DNA of 64,000 nt from JAIBJN01 sp963802795 (GTDB lineage: Bacteria; Actinomycetota; Thermoleophilia; Gaiellales; Gaiellaceae). Below the pieces are notes generated by a model that saw nothing but the letters and a program-made list of their open reading frames with translations, made no database searches and was not told the origin of the DNA. Where the stretch lies: NCBI GenBank assembly GCA_963802795.1, contig CAWDJV010000002.1, forward strand, positions 62,001 to 126,000, given 5' to 3'. Positions 33,882 through 42,407 of the stretch are shown piece after piece (the first letter of the stretch is position 1; every line of letters begins with the position of its first letter). The translations under genes were made by a program, and so were the position numbers.

Positions 33882-34916
33882 GTGGACGTCGCGCTGAAGA
33901 TCTGGAGGTACGACCCCGACTCGGGCGAGCGGCGGCTCGAGCACTTCGAGGTCGAGGCGCCCGAGTGGGCGTGCCTGCTCGACGTCCTCGACATCGTGAA
34001 GGACCGCTTCGACGGGACGCTCGCCTACCGGAAGAGCTGCCGCATGATGATCTGCGGGTCGTGCGGCATGCGCATGGACGGCCGCGCCGTGCTCGCCTGC
34101 AAGGAGCGTATGAAGCCGATCGTCGACCGCGGCCACGTGCCGGTCATCTCGGCGATGGGGAACATGCCCGTGCTCAAGGACCTCGTCGTCGACATGCAGC
34201 CGTTCTGGACCAAGGTCCGCACGGTCAAGCCCTGGCTCGAGACCGGCTTCGAAGAGCCGCCGGTGCACGGCGAGTATCTGCACTCCCAGGACGAGATGAA
34301 GCCGATTCAGAAGGAGGCGCTCTGCATCATGTGCGGCTGCTGCGTCTCCGAGTGCAACTCGATGGAGTCGGACCCTGAGTTCTTCGGGCCGGCCGCGCTC
34401 GCCAAGGGCTTCCGGTTCGTGGGCGACCCGCGCGACCGCACGAAGATCGAGCGGCTCGAGATCTTGAACGACGAGCACGGCATCTGGGACTGCACCCGCT
34501 GCTACTTCTGCAACGAGCGTTGCCCGAAGGGCGTCGATCCCCGGGACGCGATCGCCAAGCTGGGCGCCGAGTCCGTCAAGGAGGGAATCGATCGCGACAT
34601 GGGCGCAAAGCACGCCAAGTGGTTCGTCCACTCCGCGAAGACGACCGGGTGGCTGCGGGAGACCGAGCTCGTCCCCAAGACGCAGGGCATCGCCACCGCG
34701 ATCAAGGAGACGAAGTTCGCGCTCAACCTGTTCAAGCACGGCAAGGTGCCGCTCCCCTTCCCGCCGCACGTGGCCAAGAACGTCGAGGAGGCGCGCGCGC
34801 TCCACGAGCTCGTGAGCACGCAGGGCCGTGCCGGGGCCGCCGGCATCGTCCAGGGCGAGCGGGCCCTCGGGCGGATAGAGCACGCCGCCGACGGGCACGG
34901 GGGGGAGGAGCAGTGA
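33882..34916 (+). CDS. sdhB: succinate dehydrogenase iron-sulfur subunit, long form
   Basis: A 344-residue SdhB carrying three clusters in the usual order: [2Fe-2S] from SCRMMICGSCGMRMDG plus LACK, then CIMCGCCVSECN, then CTRCYFCNERCPKG. It is about 100 residues longer than classical SdhB; the extra C-terminal part follows GVDPRDAIAKLGAES. The GTG at 33882 has GGAAGGGG 6 nt upstream; a GTG two codons earlier is possible. The stop overlaps the next gene. It passes electrons from SdhA to the membrane-associated subunit. Confidence 0.9.
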   Translation: MDVALKIWRYDPDSGERRLEHFEVEAPEWACLLDVLDIVKDRFDGTLAYRKSCRMMICGSCGMRMDGRAVLACKERMKPIVDRGHVPVISAMGNMPVLKDLVVDMQPFWTKVRTVKPWLETGFEEPPVHGEYLHSQDEMKPIQKEALCIMCGCCVSECNSMESDPEFFGPAALAKGFRFVGDPRDRTKIERLEILNDEHGIWDCTRCYFCNERCPKGVDPRDAIAKLGAESVKEGIDRDMGAKHAKWFVHSAKTTGWLRETELVPKTQGIATAIKETKFALNLFKHGKVPLPFPPHVAKNVEEARALHELVSTQGRAGAAGIVQGERALGRIEHAADGHGGEEQ

Positions 34917-35797
34917 AGGTCGCCTACTACAAGGGCTGCCTCGCCTCGCTCTCCGCCAAGGAGCTGGACACCTCCACGCAGGCCCTCGCGCCGATGCTCG
35001 GGATCGAGCTCGACGAGCTCGAGGCCGTGACGTGCTGCGGCGCAGGCGACATCCACGAGGCGGAGCCGGACTACTACCTCCACCTGAACGCGCGCATCCT
35101 CGCCTACGCCGAGGCGACCGGCTGCGACACGCTCATGACGATCTGCAACGTCTGCACGCTCAACCTGCGGCAGGCGAACTTCCAGCTCCAGGGCGACGAC
35201 CCGCTCCGCGTTCGGGTGAACGAGAACCTCGAGAAGGTGGGAGCGCCGCCGTACTCGGGCGGGGTCGAGGTCAAGCACCTCCTCTGGCTGATCGCCGCGG
35301 GGGACGGCTACGAGCGGCTGAAGGAGGTCGCCCACAAGGGCCTCAAGGGCCTCAAGGTGGCACCCTTCTACGGCTGCCAGATCCTGCGCCCGTCCAAGCT
35401 GCTCGGCTTCGAGGACCCGGACCGCCCGTCGTCGCTCGAGGCGATCATCACCGCCTGCGGCGGCGAGCCCGTCGACTACCCGGCGAAGATCAAGTGCTGC
35501 GGCTTCCCGATCATCCAGGCGCGCGAGGAGACGGCGCTCGGGGAGCTGATCCAGCCGATCCAGCAGTCCATCGAGGCGGGCGCCGACGCGATGGTGACCC
35601 CCTGCCCTCTCTGCCATCTCTCGCTCGATGCCTGGCAGTCGAAGCTCGAGGCGCAGACCGGCCGCACCCTCCAGATGCCGATCCTCCACCTCTCCCAGCT
35701 CATCGGGGTCGCCGCCGGGCTCGACGAGTCGGAGCTCAAGTTCAAGCGCCACGTCGTCCCGGTCGGCCCGGTGCTCGAGAGGGTCGAGGCTCCCTGA
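34913..35797 (+). CDS. HdrB-like membrane-associated subunit of succinate dehydrogenase (SdhE/SdhC-like, CCG domains)
   Basis: A 294-residue protein with two cysteine-rich CCG domains: YYKGCLASL with VTCCGAGD and CNVC, then FYGCQILRP with KCCGFPII and CPLCH. This is the HdrB/SdhE family that replaces the classical haem-carrying SdhC/SdhD anchors in non-classical complexes of archaea, Campylobacter and some Actinomycetota. There is no classical anchor gene nearby. Strong AGGAGCA-type ribosome site; the GTG overlaps the sdhB stop. Confidence 0.88.
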   Translation: MKVAYYKGCLASLSAKELDTSTQALAPMLGIELDELEAVTCCGAGDIHEAEPDYYLHLNARILAYAEATGCDTLMTICNVCTLNLRQANFQLQGDDPLRVRVNENLEKVGAPPYSGGVEVKHLLWLIAAGDGYERLKEVAHKGLKGLKVAPFYGCQILRPSKLLGFEDPDRPSSLEAIITACGGEPVDYPAKIKCCGFPIIQAREETALGELIQPIQQSIEAGADAMVTPCPLCHLSLDAWQSKLEAQTGRTLQMPILHLSQLIGVAAGLDESELKFKRHVVPVGPVLERVEAP

Positions 35798-35848
35798 GCC
35801 TTCCGGGCTCGGCCGGGATCGACCGCAGGCGCCACTAGAATCTCTCCG

Positions 35849-36049
35849 ATGTCCAGGCGTTTCGTCGTTCTCGCCCTCGCCGGCGGTGCCGCCCTTGCGG
35901 CGCTCCTCGCCTCGCGGCGCCGCCCGGTTCCCGGGGATTCTTCGCGGAACGGCGGCTCCCAGGAGCGCGCCGCCCGCTTGCGGCGTGAGTTCGACGAGGC
36001 GCGCGGGCGTCTTCGCAACGACATCGCCCGCGCCCACGAGCAGCAGTAG
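35849..36049 (+). CDS. small single-pass membrane protein with a charged coiled-coil tail
   Basis: A 66-residue protein. Residues 4-22 form one hydrophobic helix (RFVVLALAGGAALAALLA), then a basic stop-transfer patch, then a highly charged helix (QERAARLRREFDEARGRLRNDI). TAGAAT lies 8 nt before the ATG, fitting a leaderless mRNA. Such small proteins are common in actinobacteria; function unknown. Confidence 0.6.
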   Translation: MSRRFVVLALAGGAALAALLASRRRPVPGDSSRNGGSQERAARLRREFDEARGRLRNDIARAHEQQ

Positions 36050-36215
36050 AACCTCTTTCGGGATGATGCGTCGCCGCCGGGGTGTCCTGGGCGAGTGCGA
36101 GGCAAGGACGCAGGGAGCGCTCGTATTCGAGAATACGGGCGCGACCGAGGACGCAGCATCGCGCCGTCCAGGGCGGCCCGGCGGCACCAGGCTTCATTCC
36201 GGAAGGGGTTCTTAA

Positions 36216-37037
36216 ATGGTCTACGGGATCGTCGCCGCCGCCGCGGTGGTTGCGGCGGCGGCTCTCGGCTGGATGCTCTACGAGGCGCAGTGGGTCGAGC
36301 TGCGGGAGCGGGACCTCCCTGTGGCCGGTCTGCCGGGCGAGCTCGACGGGCTGACGATTCTCCATCTCTCCGACTTCCACCTCGGAACGCTCTCGCTGAA
36401 CGGCCGCTCGCTCGGGAAGGCAATCGCTTGGGCGGCGCTTCGAGAGGTCGATCTAGTCGCAATTACGGGCGATCTCGTGAGCAGGAAGCGGGGCGAGCGG
36501 TCGCTCCGCGCTGCCCTCCAGAGGCTGCGCGCGCGCCACGGCATTTACGCGGTGCTCGGAAACCACGACGTTGCCGAGACGCGCGACCCGTTCAGTCGGC
36601 CGGCCGACCTCTCGCGGCTACGGGCTGACGGTGCCCACCTTCTCGAGCACGACTCGGTCATGTTCGAAGCGGCCGGCCGCGCCGTCCAGGTCGCCGGCGT
36701 CGACCCGCGGCGCGGCGGCGAGCTGCCCGGACCGCTCGCCGACGACTCCGCCGACCTGCGCATCCTGCTCGTGCACTTCCCCGACGCCGTCGCAGGCCTC
36801 CGGCCGGGTGACTTCCACGTCGTCCTCGCCGGCCACCTGCACGGCGGCCAGATCTGCCTCCCGACGCCGCGCGGGAAGATCCACCTCGAGCACCTCCGCG
36901 CGCCGTTCTGGGAGGGCGTCTTCGAGCTCCCGGAAGGGACGCTCCATGTGTCGCGGGGGCTGGGGACGAGCCTCGTGCCGTTCCGCCTCCTCGCGCGCCC
37001 CGAAGCGACGATTCTGACGCTCAGAAAGCAGTTGTAG
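36216..37037 (+). CDS. membrane-anchored metallophosphoesterase (YkuE-like)
   Basis: A 273-residue protein with an N-terminal transmembrane anchor (VYGIVAAAAVVAAAALGWML). The calcineurin-like metal motifs appear in order: LHLSDFHLG (DxH), AITGDLVS (GD), AVLGNHD (GNHD), and AGHLHGGQI (GHxH). Relatives hydrolyse phosphodiesters, some act on lipid A precursors or cell-envelope phosphates. It is followed closely by an acetyltransferase-like gene. Confidence 0.85.
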   Translation: MVYGIVAAAAVVAAAALGWMLYEAQWVELRERDLPVAGLPGELDGLTILHLSDFHLGTLSLNGRSLGKAIAWAALREVDLVAITGDLVSRKRGERSLRAALQRLRARHGIYAVLGNHDVAETRDPFSRPADLSRLRADGAHLLEHDSVMFEAAGRAVQVAGVDPRRGGELPGPLADDSADLRILLVHFPDAVAGLRPGDFHVVLAGHLHGGQICLPTPRGKIHLEHLRAPFWEGVFELPEGTLHVSRGLGTSLVPFRLLARPEATILTLRKQL

Positions 37038-37049
37038 ACTCGCCCCGGG

Positions 37050-37667
37050 ATGGCGTACCGCCTGGAGCCCGTGACCGGCGCGTCGATCGGGGGTGCTCCG
37101 CCCGTGTGCGTCGATTGCGTCTTCTGGCAATCACGCCACGATCGCCCGGTGGACAAGGCGCGCTGGGCCGAGCGCATGGAAGAGGACTGGGGGGCGTGGG
37201 GCACCCTTTACCGCGCGGACGGCGACCGCTTGCTCGGCTTCGTCCAGTACGGGCCTGCGGCGGCGTTCCCGCGGGCGTTCGAGCTCCCCGGAGGACCTCC
37301 GTCGTCCGACGCCGTCCTCGTGACCTGCGCCTACCTCGTCGACCCCTCGGCGCAGTGGGCGCTCCAGAGCCTCTTCCTTGCGGCCATCGGCGAGGCGCGG
37401 GACCGCAGCGTGAAGGCAGTCGAGACGTTCGGGTACCGCTACCACGAGGGCGAGTCGCACTACGAGCGCTTCCTCGTCCACCGCACCGTCTTCCCCGCGG
37501 ACTTCCTCGCGGACTTCGGGTTCCGGGCCGTCCGCTGGGACGGGGAGGTCTGCCTCGCCAGGCTCGAGCTCGGCGGCCTGGTGCCCGTCGAGGACGGGCT
37601 CACGACGCGCGCCTGGCGCCGGCTCAAGGAGGCCTTGGTGCCTGCACCCGTCCCGCAGCGCCCGTAG
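37050..37667 (+). CDS. GNAT-like acetyltransferase, uncharacterised
   Basis: A 205-residue protein. CVDCVFWQSR near the N-terminus, a central LLGFVQYGPAAAFPRAFELP, and ALQSLFLAAIGEARDR followed by KAVETFGYRYHE match the layout of actinobacterial GNAT-type proteins with a CxxC-W motif. A canonical acetyl-CoA pyrophosphate loop is not obvious, so the catalytic role is uncertain. TAGACT lies 9 nt before the ATG, another leaderless-type promoter. Confidence 0.6.
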   Translation: MAYRLEPVTGASIGGAPPVCVDCVFWQSRHDRPVDKARWAERMEEDWGAWGTLYRADGDRLLGFVQYGPAAAFPRAFELPGGPPSSDAVLVTCAYLVDPSAQWALQSLFLAAIGEARDRSVKAVETFGYRYHEGESHYERFLVHRTVFPADFLADFGFRAVRWDGEVCLARLELGGLVPVEDGLTTRAWRRLKEALVPAPVPQRP

Positions 37668-37746
37668 CGAAGACCGCGGCCGTGCAGGTACACTGACGGG
37701 AACAGTTTTCGCCTATCAGTCGTAAACCAGAGGGGAATACCAGGAT

Positions 37747-39090
37747 ATGGCGGTCGTCGAAGCGGCCCCAACGCCCGTTCGGCAAAGGCTCGGCGTCGAG
37801 GAGGTCCTCCGTGCAGGCGGGTTCACGCGCTTCCACAGGAAGGCCGTCCTCGTCACCGGCGCTGCCTGGACGTTCGTGGCGATGGAGATCCTCCTCGTCG
37901 GCTTCACGGTTCCGGTCTTCACGTCGCTCTGGGGCCTCTCCGGGAGCTACGCAGGCTGGATCGCCGCCTCCGCTCTGGGCGGCTCGCTGCTCGGGAGCGT
38001 CGTCCTGGGCCGGCTCGCCGACCGCATCGGCCGCCGGCGCATCTTCCAGGCCTCCATCCTCTGGTATGCGGTCTTCACCGCGCTCACGGCGCTCGCGTGG
38101 GGGCCCGGGTCGCTGTCGGCGTTCCGGTTCCTCGCCGGGATCGGGCTCGGCGGGATGCTCGTCGTCGACCCGTCCATGCTCGCCGAGTACCTACCGCCGC
38201 AGAAGCGCGGGCGCTACCTCGTCGTCCTCGACTTCTTCTGGCCGGTGGGGCTGCTCCTCGCGACCGGGCTCTCCTGGCTCTTCCTCGCCCAGCTGGGCGG
38301 CGAGGACGCCTGGCGCTACCTGTTCCTCGCGGCGGCCTTTCCCGCGTTCCTGGCGTTCGTCGCCCGGATCTCCCTTCCGGAGAGCCCGTACTGGCTCGCA
38401 CGGCGCGGCCGTACCGACGAGGCCGCCCGCGTGCTCGAGCAGATCACCGAGCGGCCCGTTGACGCGGAGACGCTCGCCGCGGAGCGAGAGCCGCGCGCCT
38501 CGGCGCTCGAGCTCGTCTCCGAGAAGCTCCGCGGCACCTCCGTGATGATCGTCCTCGTCTGGATCGCCCTGAACATCTCCTACTACGGGCTCTTCCTCTG
38601 GCTTCCGTTCGTGCTCCAGGGAGAGGAGCGGTTCACGATCGACGTCTACCTGCTGCTCGCCCTGTCGGCGCTCTCGCAGTTTCCGGGCTATGCGGCCGCG
38701 ATCTGGCTCGTCGAGCGGATCGGCCGCAAGCCGACGCTGACGCTCTTCCTCCTGCTCGGAGGAGTCTCGGCGTACGCCTTCGCGGTAGCCGACTCGGCGC
38801 CGCAGTACGTGGCCGCCCTCTTCTTCGTCGGCTTCTTCAACCTCGGCGCGTGGGGAGCCGTGTACCCGTACACCTCGGAGCTCTTCCCGACCCGCCTGCG
38901 CGCGAGCGCGTTCGGAATGGTCGAGGGAGTCGGCAAGGGGGCGGCGATCGGAGGCCCGTACCTCTTCGGCGCCCTGATCGACTGGTCGGGGGACACCGTC
39001 TGGTCGCTCACGTTCGTCGCGCTCGTCATGGTCGCCGGCGGGGTCGTGACGATTTTCGGGCCGGAGACCCGTGGCCGCGCCCTGAGCTAG
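37747..39090 (+). CDS. MFS transporter, sugar/organic-acid porter type
   Basis: A 447-residue protein with twelve predicted membrane helices. The loop-2 MFS signature is GRLADRIGRRRIFQ, and PESPYWLARRGR after helix 6 is the mark of the metabolite:proton symporter/sugar porter group (benzoate, shikimate, niacinate and sugar carriers). The cytoplasmic N-terminus is about 30 residues. The ribosome site is GAGGGGAA 11 nt upstream of the ATG. Substrate not determinable. Confidence 0.88.
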   Translation: MAVVEAAPTPVRQRLGVEEVLRAGGFTRFHRKAVLVTGAAWTFVAMEILLVGFTVPVFTSLWGLSGSYAGWIAASALGGSLLGSVVLGRLADRIGRRRIFQASILWYAVFTALTALAWGPGSLSAFRFLAGIGLGGMLVVDPSMLAEYLPPQKRGRYLVVLDFFWPVGLLLATGLSWLFLAQLGGEDAWRYLFLAAAFPAFLAFVARISLPESPYWLARRGRTDEAARVLEQITERPVDAETLAAEREPRASALELVSEKLRGTSVMIVLVWIALNISYYGLFLWLPFVLQGEERFTIDVYLLLALSALSQFPGYAAAIWLVERIGRKPTLTLFLLLGGVSAYAFAVADSAPQYVAALFFVGFFNLGAWGAVYPYTSELFPTRLRASAFGMVEGVGKGAAIGGPYLFGALIDWSGDTVWSLTFVALVMVAGGVVTIFGPETRGRALS

Positions 39091-39134
39091 GGGAACGGTT
39101 CCGGCGTGCTGTCGGTGGGTAGTAAGGGGAGACC

Positions 39135-39692
39135 ATGACCACACTCGAGAATCGGCCGAATACGGCACTCCTCGTCGTCGACGCGCAGAACGGCGTGGTC
39201 GAGGGGACTCACGAGCGAGACGCGGTCGTCGCGAACGTCGGCAGCCTTGTCGAGAAGGCGCGGCAGGAGAGGGTCCCCGTCGTCTGGGTTCAGCACTCCG
39301 ACGAGCAGCTTGCCAGGGGGAGCGACGACTGGCGGATCGTCCCCGAGCTGACTCCGGGCGACGCCGAGCCGCTCGTCGAAAAACACCACGGCGACTCCTT
39401 CGAGGACACCTCCCTCGAGAACGTGCTGTCGGGCCTCGAAGTCGGGCGACTTATCGTCGTCGGCGCGCAGACCGATGCGTGCGTCCGCTCGACCCTCCAC
39501 GGCGCGTTCGTCAGGGGGTACGACGCGACCCTCGTCAGCGACGCCCACACGACCGAGGACCACACGACATGGGGGGCGCCGCCGCCGGACAAGGTCATCG
39601 CGCACACGAACCTGTACTGGGGCTACCAGACAGCGCCGGGGCGGACGGCCGGGACGGTCGAGACCAAGGATGTCGACTTCGGCACGTCCTGA
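39135..39692 (+). CDS. isochorismatase-family cysteine hydrolase
   Basis: A 185-residue hydrolase with the catalytic triad of the family: Asp in LLVVDAQNG, Lys in VEKHHGDSF and Cys in VVGAQTDACVRST. Members cleave amides such as nicotinamide, N-carbamoyl compounds or vinyl ethers. It starts 44 bp after the MFS gene and may process what that transporter imports. Confidence 0.85.
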   Translation: MTTLENRPNTALLVVDAQNGVVEGTHERDAVVANVGSLVEKARQERVPVVWVQHSDEQLARGSDDWRIVPELTPGDAEPLVEKHHGDSFEDTSLENVLSGLEVGRLIVVGAQTDACVRSTLHGAFVRGYDATLVSDAHTTEDHTTWGAPPPDKVIAHTNLYWGYQTAPGRTAGTVETKDVDFGTS

Positions 39693-39705
39693 AGCCGGGT
39701 CCGCC

Positions 39706-39711
39706 TAGACT
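39706..39711 (+). promoter_or_regulatory. -10 box TAGACT
   Basis: TAGACT precedes the small membrane-protein gene by 27 nt; the same hexamer is found before the gene at 37050 and before tRNA-Val. Confidence 0.35.
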
Positions 39712-39738
39712 GTGAGCAGCGACGAAAGGGGACCGGCG

Positions 39739-40197
39739 ATGCCGACGACGACACGGGACCGGACGGATGAGATTCGAGCGCTCGAGGAGCTCTGGGACGC
39801 TCCGACAGTCTCCGAGCCTCGGGATCGCAAGTCCTCGCGCCGGCTGACCCTTCCGCTCCTGCCGGGCGGCGTCCTCGCCGTCGGGTGGGTCGCGTTCTTC
39901 GTGGGAGTGCTCGCCTTGGAGCCCGCGCCCGAGCCCGGGATGACGACACCGGCCTGGGGTGTGGCCGTCCTCGTCAGCTGGATCTCGCTCCTCTTCGCGG
40001 CGGCGGCCTTCGGGCCCGTCGTCGCCAGGTTGGGCTTCGCGGCGGCCGTGGGCGCCGGCGCGCTCGGGATGGTGGTCGCGATCTCGTGCCGCGCCACCGA
40101 GCACCACCTCGGGAACTGGTGGCTCGCCGAGCTCGGGGCCACCGCCGCGCTCACGGGGCTCGCGGCGCTCGGGCTGGTTCAGCGCCTACGCCGCTAG
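39739..40197 (+). CDS. hypothetical four-helix membrane protein
   Basis: A protein of about 152 residues with a hydrophilic N-terminus (about 30 residues, RALEELWDAPTVSEPRDR) and four hydrophobic helices (VLAVGWVAFFVGVLAL, AVLVSWISLLFAAAAF, GFAAAVGAGALGMVVAI, and a last one). ATG 39739 has GAAAGGGG upstream; a GTG at 39712 is an alternative. Its 3' end overlaps the convergent asd gene by 47 bp. Function unknown. Confidence 0.65.
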   Translation: MPTTTRDRTDEIRALEELWDAPTVSEPRDRKSSRRLTLPLLPGGVLAVGWVAFFVGVLALEPAPEPGMTTPAWGVAVLVSWISLLFAAAAFGPVVARLGFAAAVGAGALGMVVAISCRATEHHLGNWWLAELGATAALTGLAALGLVQRLRR

Positions 40198-41128
40198 CAG
40201 CTCGCGCGAGCAGGAGGAGCTCGGCGATCTGCACGGCGTTCAACGCCGCGCCCTTGCGCAGGTTGTCGTTGACGACCCAGAGGGCGAGGCCGTCGCCCGC
40301 CGTGTCGCGGCGGATGCGCCCGACGAGGACCGTGTCGCGGCCGGCGGCGTCCTTCGGGGTCGGGAGGTCGGCCAGCTCGACGTGAGGTGCCGCCGCGAGG
40401 GCCTCGCGCGCCTCGTCCGGCGAGAGCAGGTCCTGCGTCTCGACCCAGACCGCCTGAGCGTGGCCGACGAGGACCGGCACGCGCACGCATGTCGCGTGGA
40501 GCGGCAGCTCCGGCAGCTCGAGGATCTTCCGCGTCTCGGCGCGGAGCTTCCATTCCTCGCTGAACTCGTCCCCGTCGAGATCCCAGTCCATCGAGAGGTC
40601 GCCGTCGGCCGGCTCGGTCGCGCGCAGCCGCTCGATCGTGGCGTCTCCGCCGCCGGAGGCCGACTGGTACGTGGCGAGGCGCACGCGGGCGAGCCCGGCC
40701 GCCTCCCGCAACGGCTTGAGCACGCACGTGAGCTGCAGCGCCGAGCAGTTCGGGTTGGCGACGATCGGATCGCCGTTCAAGACGTGGTCGTTGACGCCCG
40801 CAACGACCAGCGGGACGCCCTCCTCGAGCCGGTAGGCGTCCGACTTGTCGACGACGACCGCACCGCCGCGGACCGCGTGGGGGACGAGCTCGCGGCTCGC
40901 ATCGGTTCCGACGGAGAAGAAGACGAGGTCGAGGTCGCCTTCGGCAAGCGCCTCCGGGGTCGCCTCCTCGACGACGAGATCACGCCCGCCGAAGGCGACG
41001 CTCCTTCCCGCCGAGCGGGAGGAAGCGAAGGCGCGGACGCCGTCGAAGCCGCGCTCGGCGAGCAGCTCGAGCGTCACGGTTCCGACCGCGCCGGTCGCGC
41101 CGACGACGCCGACCCGCAGCTCAGGCAT
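40151..41128 (-). CDS. asd: aspartate-semialdehyde dehydrogenase
   Basis: A 325-residue enzyme reducing aspartyl phosphate to aspartate semialdehyde for lysine, threonine, methionine and diaminopimelate synthesis. It begins VGVVGATGAVGTVTLELL (NADP fold), has the nucleophilic cysteine in ANPNCSALQ and the substrate/base region RVPVLVGHAQAVWVE, and ends in VNDNLRKGAALNAVQIAELL. ATG 41128 overlaps the lysC stop by 8 bp, so both are one operon. Confidence 0.93.
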   Translation of the reverse strand: MPELRVGVVGATGAVGTVTLELLAERGFDGVRAFASSRSAGRSVAFGGRDLVVEEATPEALAEGDLDLVFFSVGTDASRELVPHAVRGGAVVVDKSDAYRLEEGVPLVVAGVNDHVLNGDPIVANPNCSALQLTCVLKPLREAAGLARVRLATYQSASGGGDATIERLRATEPADGDLSMDWDLDGDEFSEEWKLRAETRKILELPELPLHATCVRVPVLVGHAQAVWVETQDLLSPDEAREALAAAPHVELADLPTPKDAAGRDTVLVGRIRRDTAGDGLALWVVNDNLRKGAALNAVQIAELLLLARAASGVGAEPARAPRAP

Positions 41129-42377
41129 GCTGCCGCTCCGCCTGCGGAGAGTCGAGCTCGAAGGCGTCGTGAAGGCCGCGCACGGTCTTCTCGACGGCCT
41201 CGTGGGGCACGTAGAACGCAATCTTGATCGGCGAGGTGGCGACGAATCTCGGCTCGATGCCGAGCTCGCGGAGCGTCGCGAACGTGCGTGCGGCCACACC
41301 CGGGTGGGTCTTCATCCCGGCGCCGACGATGCTGACCTTTCCGAGCCCGTGCTGCTCCTCGACGCGCGCGCCGAGCTGTGCGAGCGCCTCCTCGGCGTGC
41401 CGCCGGTCCTCGACAGGCGCGGAGAAGACGATCCTGGAGTCCATCTGGATGATCGTGTCCACGTTCACCTCGGCGGCCGCCAGCGCTTCGAAAAGGTCTG
41501 CGGGGCCGACGCCCTCCACCTCGTAGACGGCCTCCTCGACCGTGTGCGTCACGCCCGAGATCAATGCTTTCTCCAGCATCCGCTCGTCCTCCTCCCGGAT
41601 CCACGTCCCCGGCCTGTCGGTGAACGTCGAGCGCACGTGCACCATCACACCGTGGTTGCGCGCGAACTCGACCGAGCGTAGCGCAAGCACCTTCGCGCCC
41701 GAGGAGGCCAGCTCGAGCATCTCCTCGTAGCTGACCGCGTGGAGCTGGCGGGCGCCGGGGACGACCCGCGGGTCGGCGGTGAAGACGCCGTCGACATCCG
41801 TGTAGATCTCGCACGCGTCGGCGCCGAGCGCCGCGGCGAGCGCCACGGCGGTGGTATCCGAGCCGCCGCGGCCGAGGGTGGTGACGTCGAAGCTCGTGGA
41901 GACGCCCTGGAAGCCGGCCACGAGGACGATGTGGTCCTCGTCGAGCGCTCGGTGGATGCGATGCGCCTTCACCTCGACGATCTTTGCCTTGCCGTGCGTG
42001 GTGTCCGTGACGATCCCCGCCTGGGAGCCGGTCAGCGAGATCGCGTCCAGGCCGAGGTCGGAGATCGCCATGGCGACGAGCGCGCAGGAAATCCGCTCGC
42101 CGACCGAGGTGAGCATGTCGAGCTCGCGCGGCTTCGGCGTCGGAGAGACGTCGTGCGCGAGCGCGAGGAGCTCGTCCGTTTGCCGGCCCATCGCCGAGAC
42201 GACGGCGACCACGCGGGAACCCGCGCGCTTCGTCTCGACGAGCCGCTCGGCGACGCCGCGAATCTTCTCCGGGTCGGCGACGGACGTCCCTCCGAACTTC
42301 ATGACCAGGGTGCCCGTGCTCGCTTTTGGCTGCGCCGGCTCGAGCTCGGGGAGCGTCTCGTACGCGGTCTCCGACAT
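41121..42377 (-). CDS. lysC: aspartate kinase
   Basis: A 418-residue aspartokinase. The catalytic domain starts with MKFGGTSVADPEKI and includes LGRGGSDTTAVALAAALGA and YTDVDGVFTADPR. Two ACT domains follow (residues about 265-400, with VNVDTIIQM and VGAGMKTHPGVAARTF) and presumably bind lysine/threonine for feedback inhibition. The first ~24 residues precede the family start and may be a small extension; ATG 42377 is supported by TACAAT 7 nt upstream. It phosphorylates aspartate, feeding asd directly downstream. Confidence 0.93.
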   Translation of the reverse strand: MSETAYETLPELEPAQPKASTGTLVMKFGGTSVADPEKIRGVAERLVETKRAGSRVVAVVSAMGRQTDELLALAHDVSPTPKPRELDMLTSVGERISCALVAMAISDLGLDAISLTGSQAGIVTDTTHGKAKIVEVKAHRIHRALDEDHIVLVAGFQGVSTSFDVTTLGRGGSDTTAVALAAALGADACEIYTDVDGVFTADPRVVPGARQLHAVSYEEMLELASSGAKVLALRSVEFARNHGVMVHVRSTFTDRPGTWIREEDERMLEKALISGVTHTVEEAVYEVEGVGPADLFEALAAAEVNVDTIIQMDSRIVFSAPVEDRRHAEEALAQLGARVEEQHGLGKVSIVGAGMKTHPGVAARTFATLRELGIEPRFVATSPIKIAFYVPHEAVEKTVRGLHDAFELDSPQAERQHA

Positions 42378-42384
42378 GCCGCCG

Positions 42385-42390
42385 ATTGTA
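42385..42390 (-). promoter_or_regulatory. -10 box of the lysC-asd operon (leaderless type)
   Basis: Minus-strand TACAAT ends 7 nt before the lysC ATG, placing transcription start at the start codon. Confidence 0.4.
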
Positions 42391-42407
42391 CGGATCGACT
42401 CTGGGGG

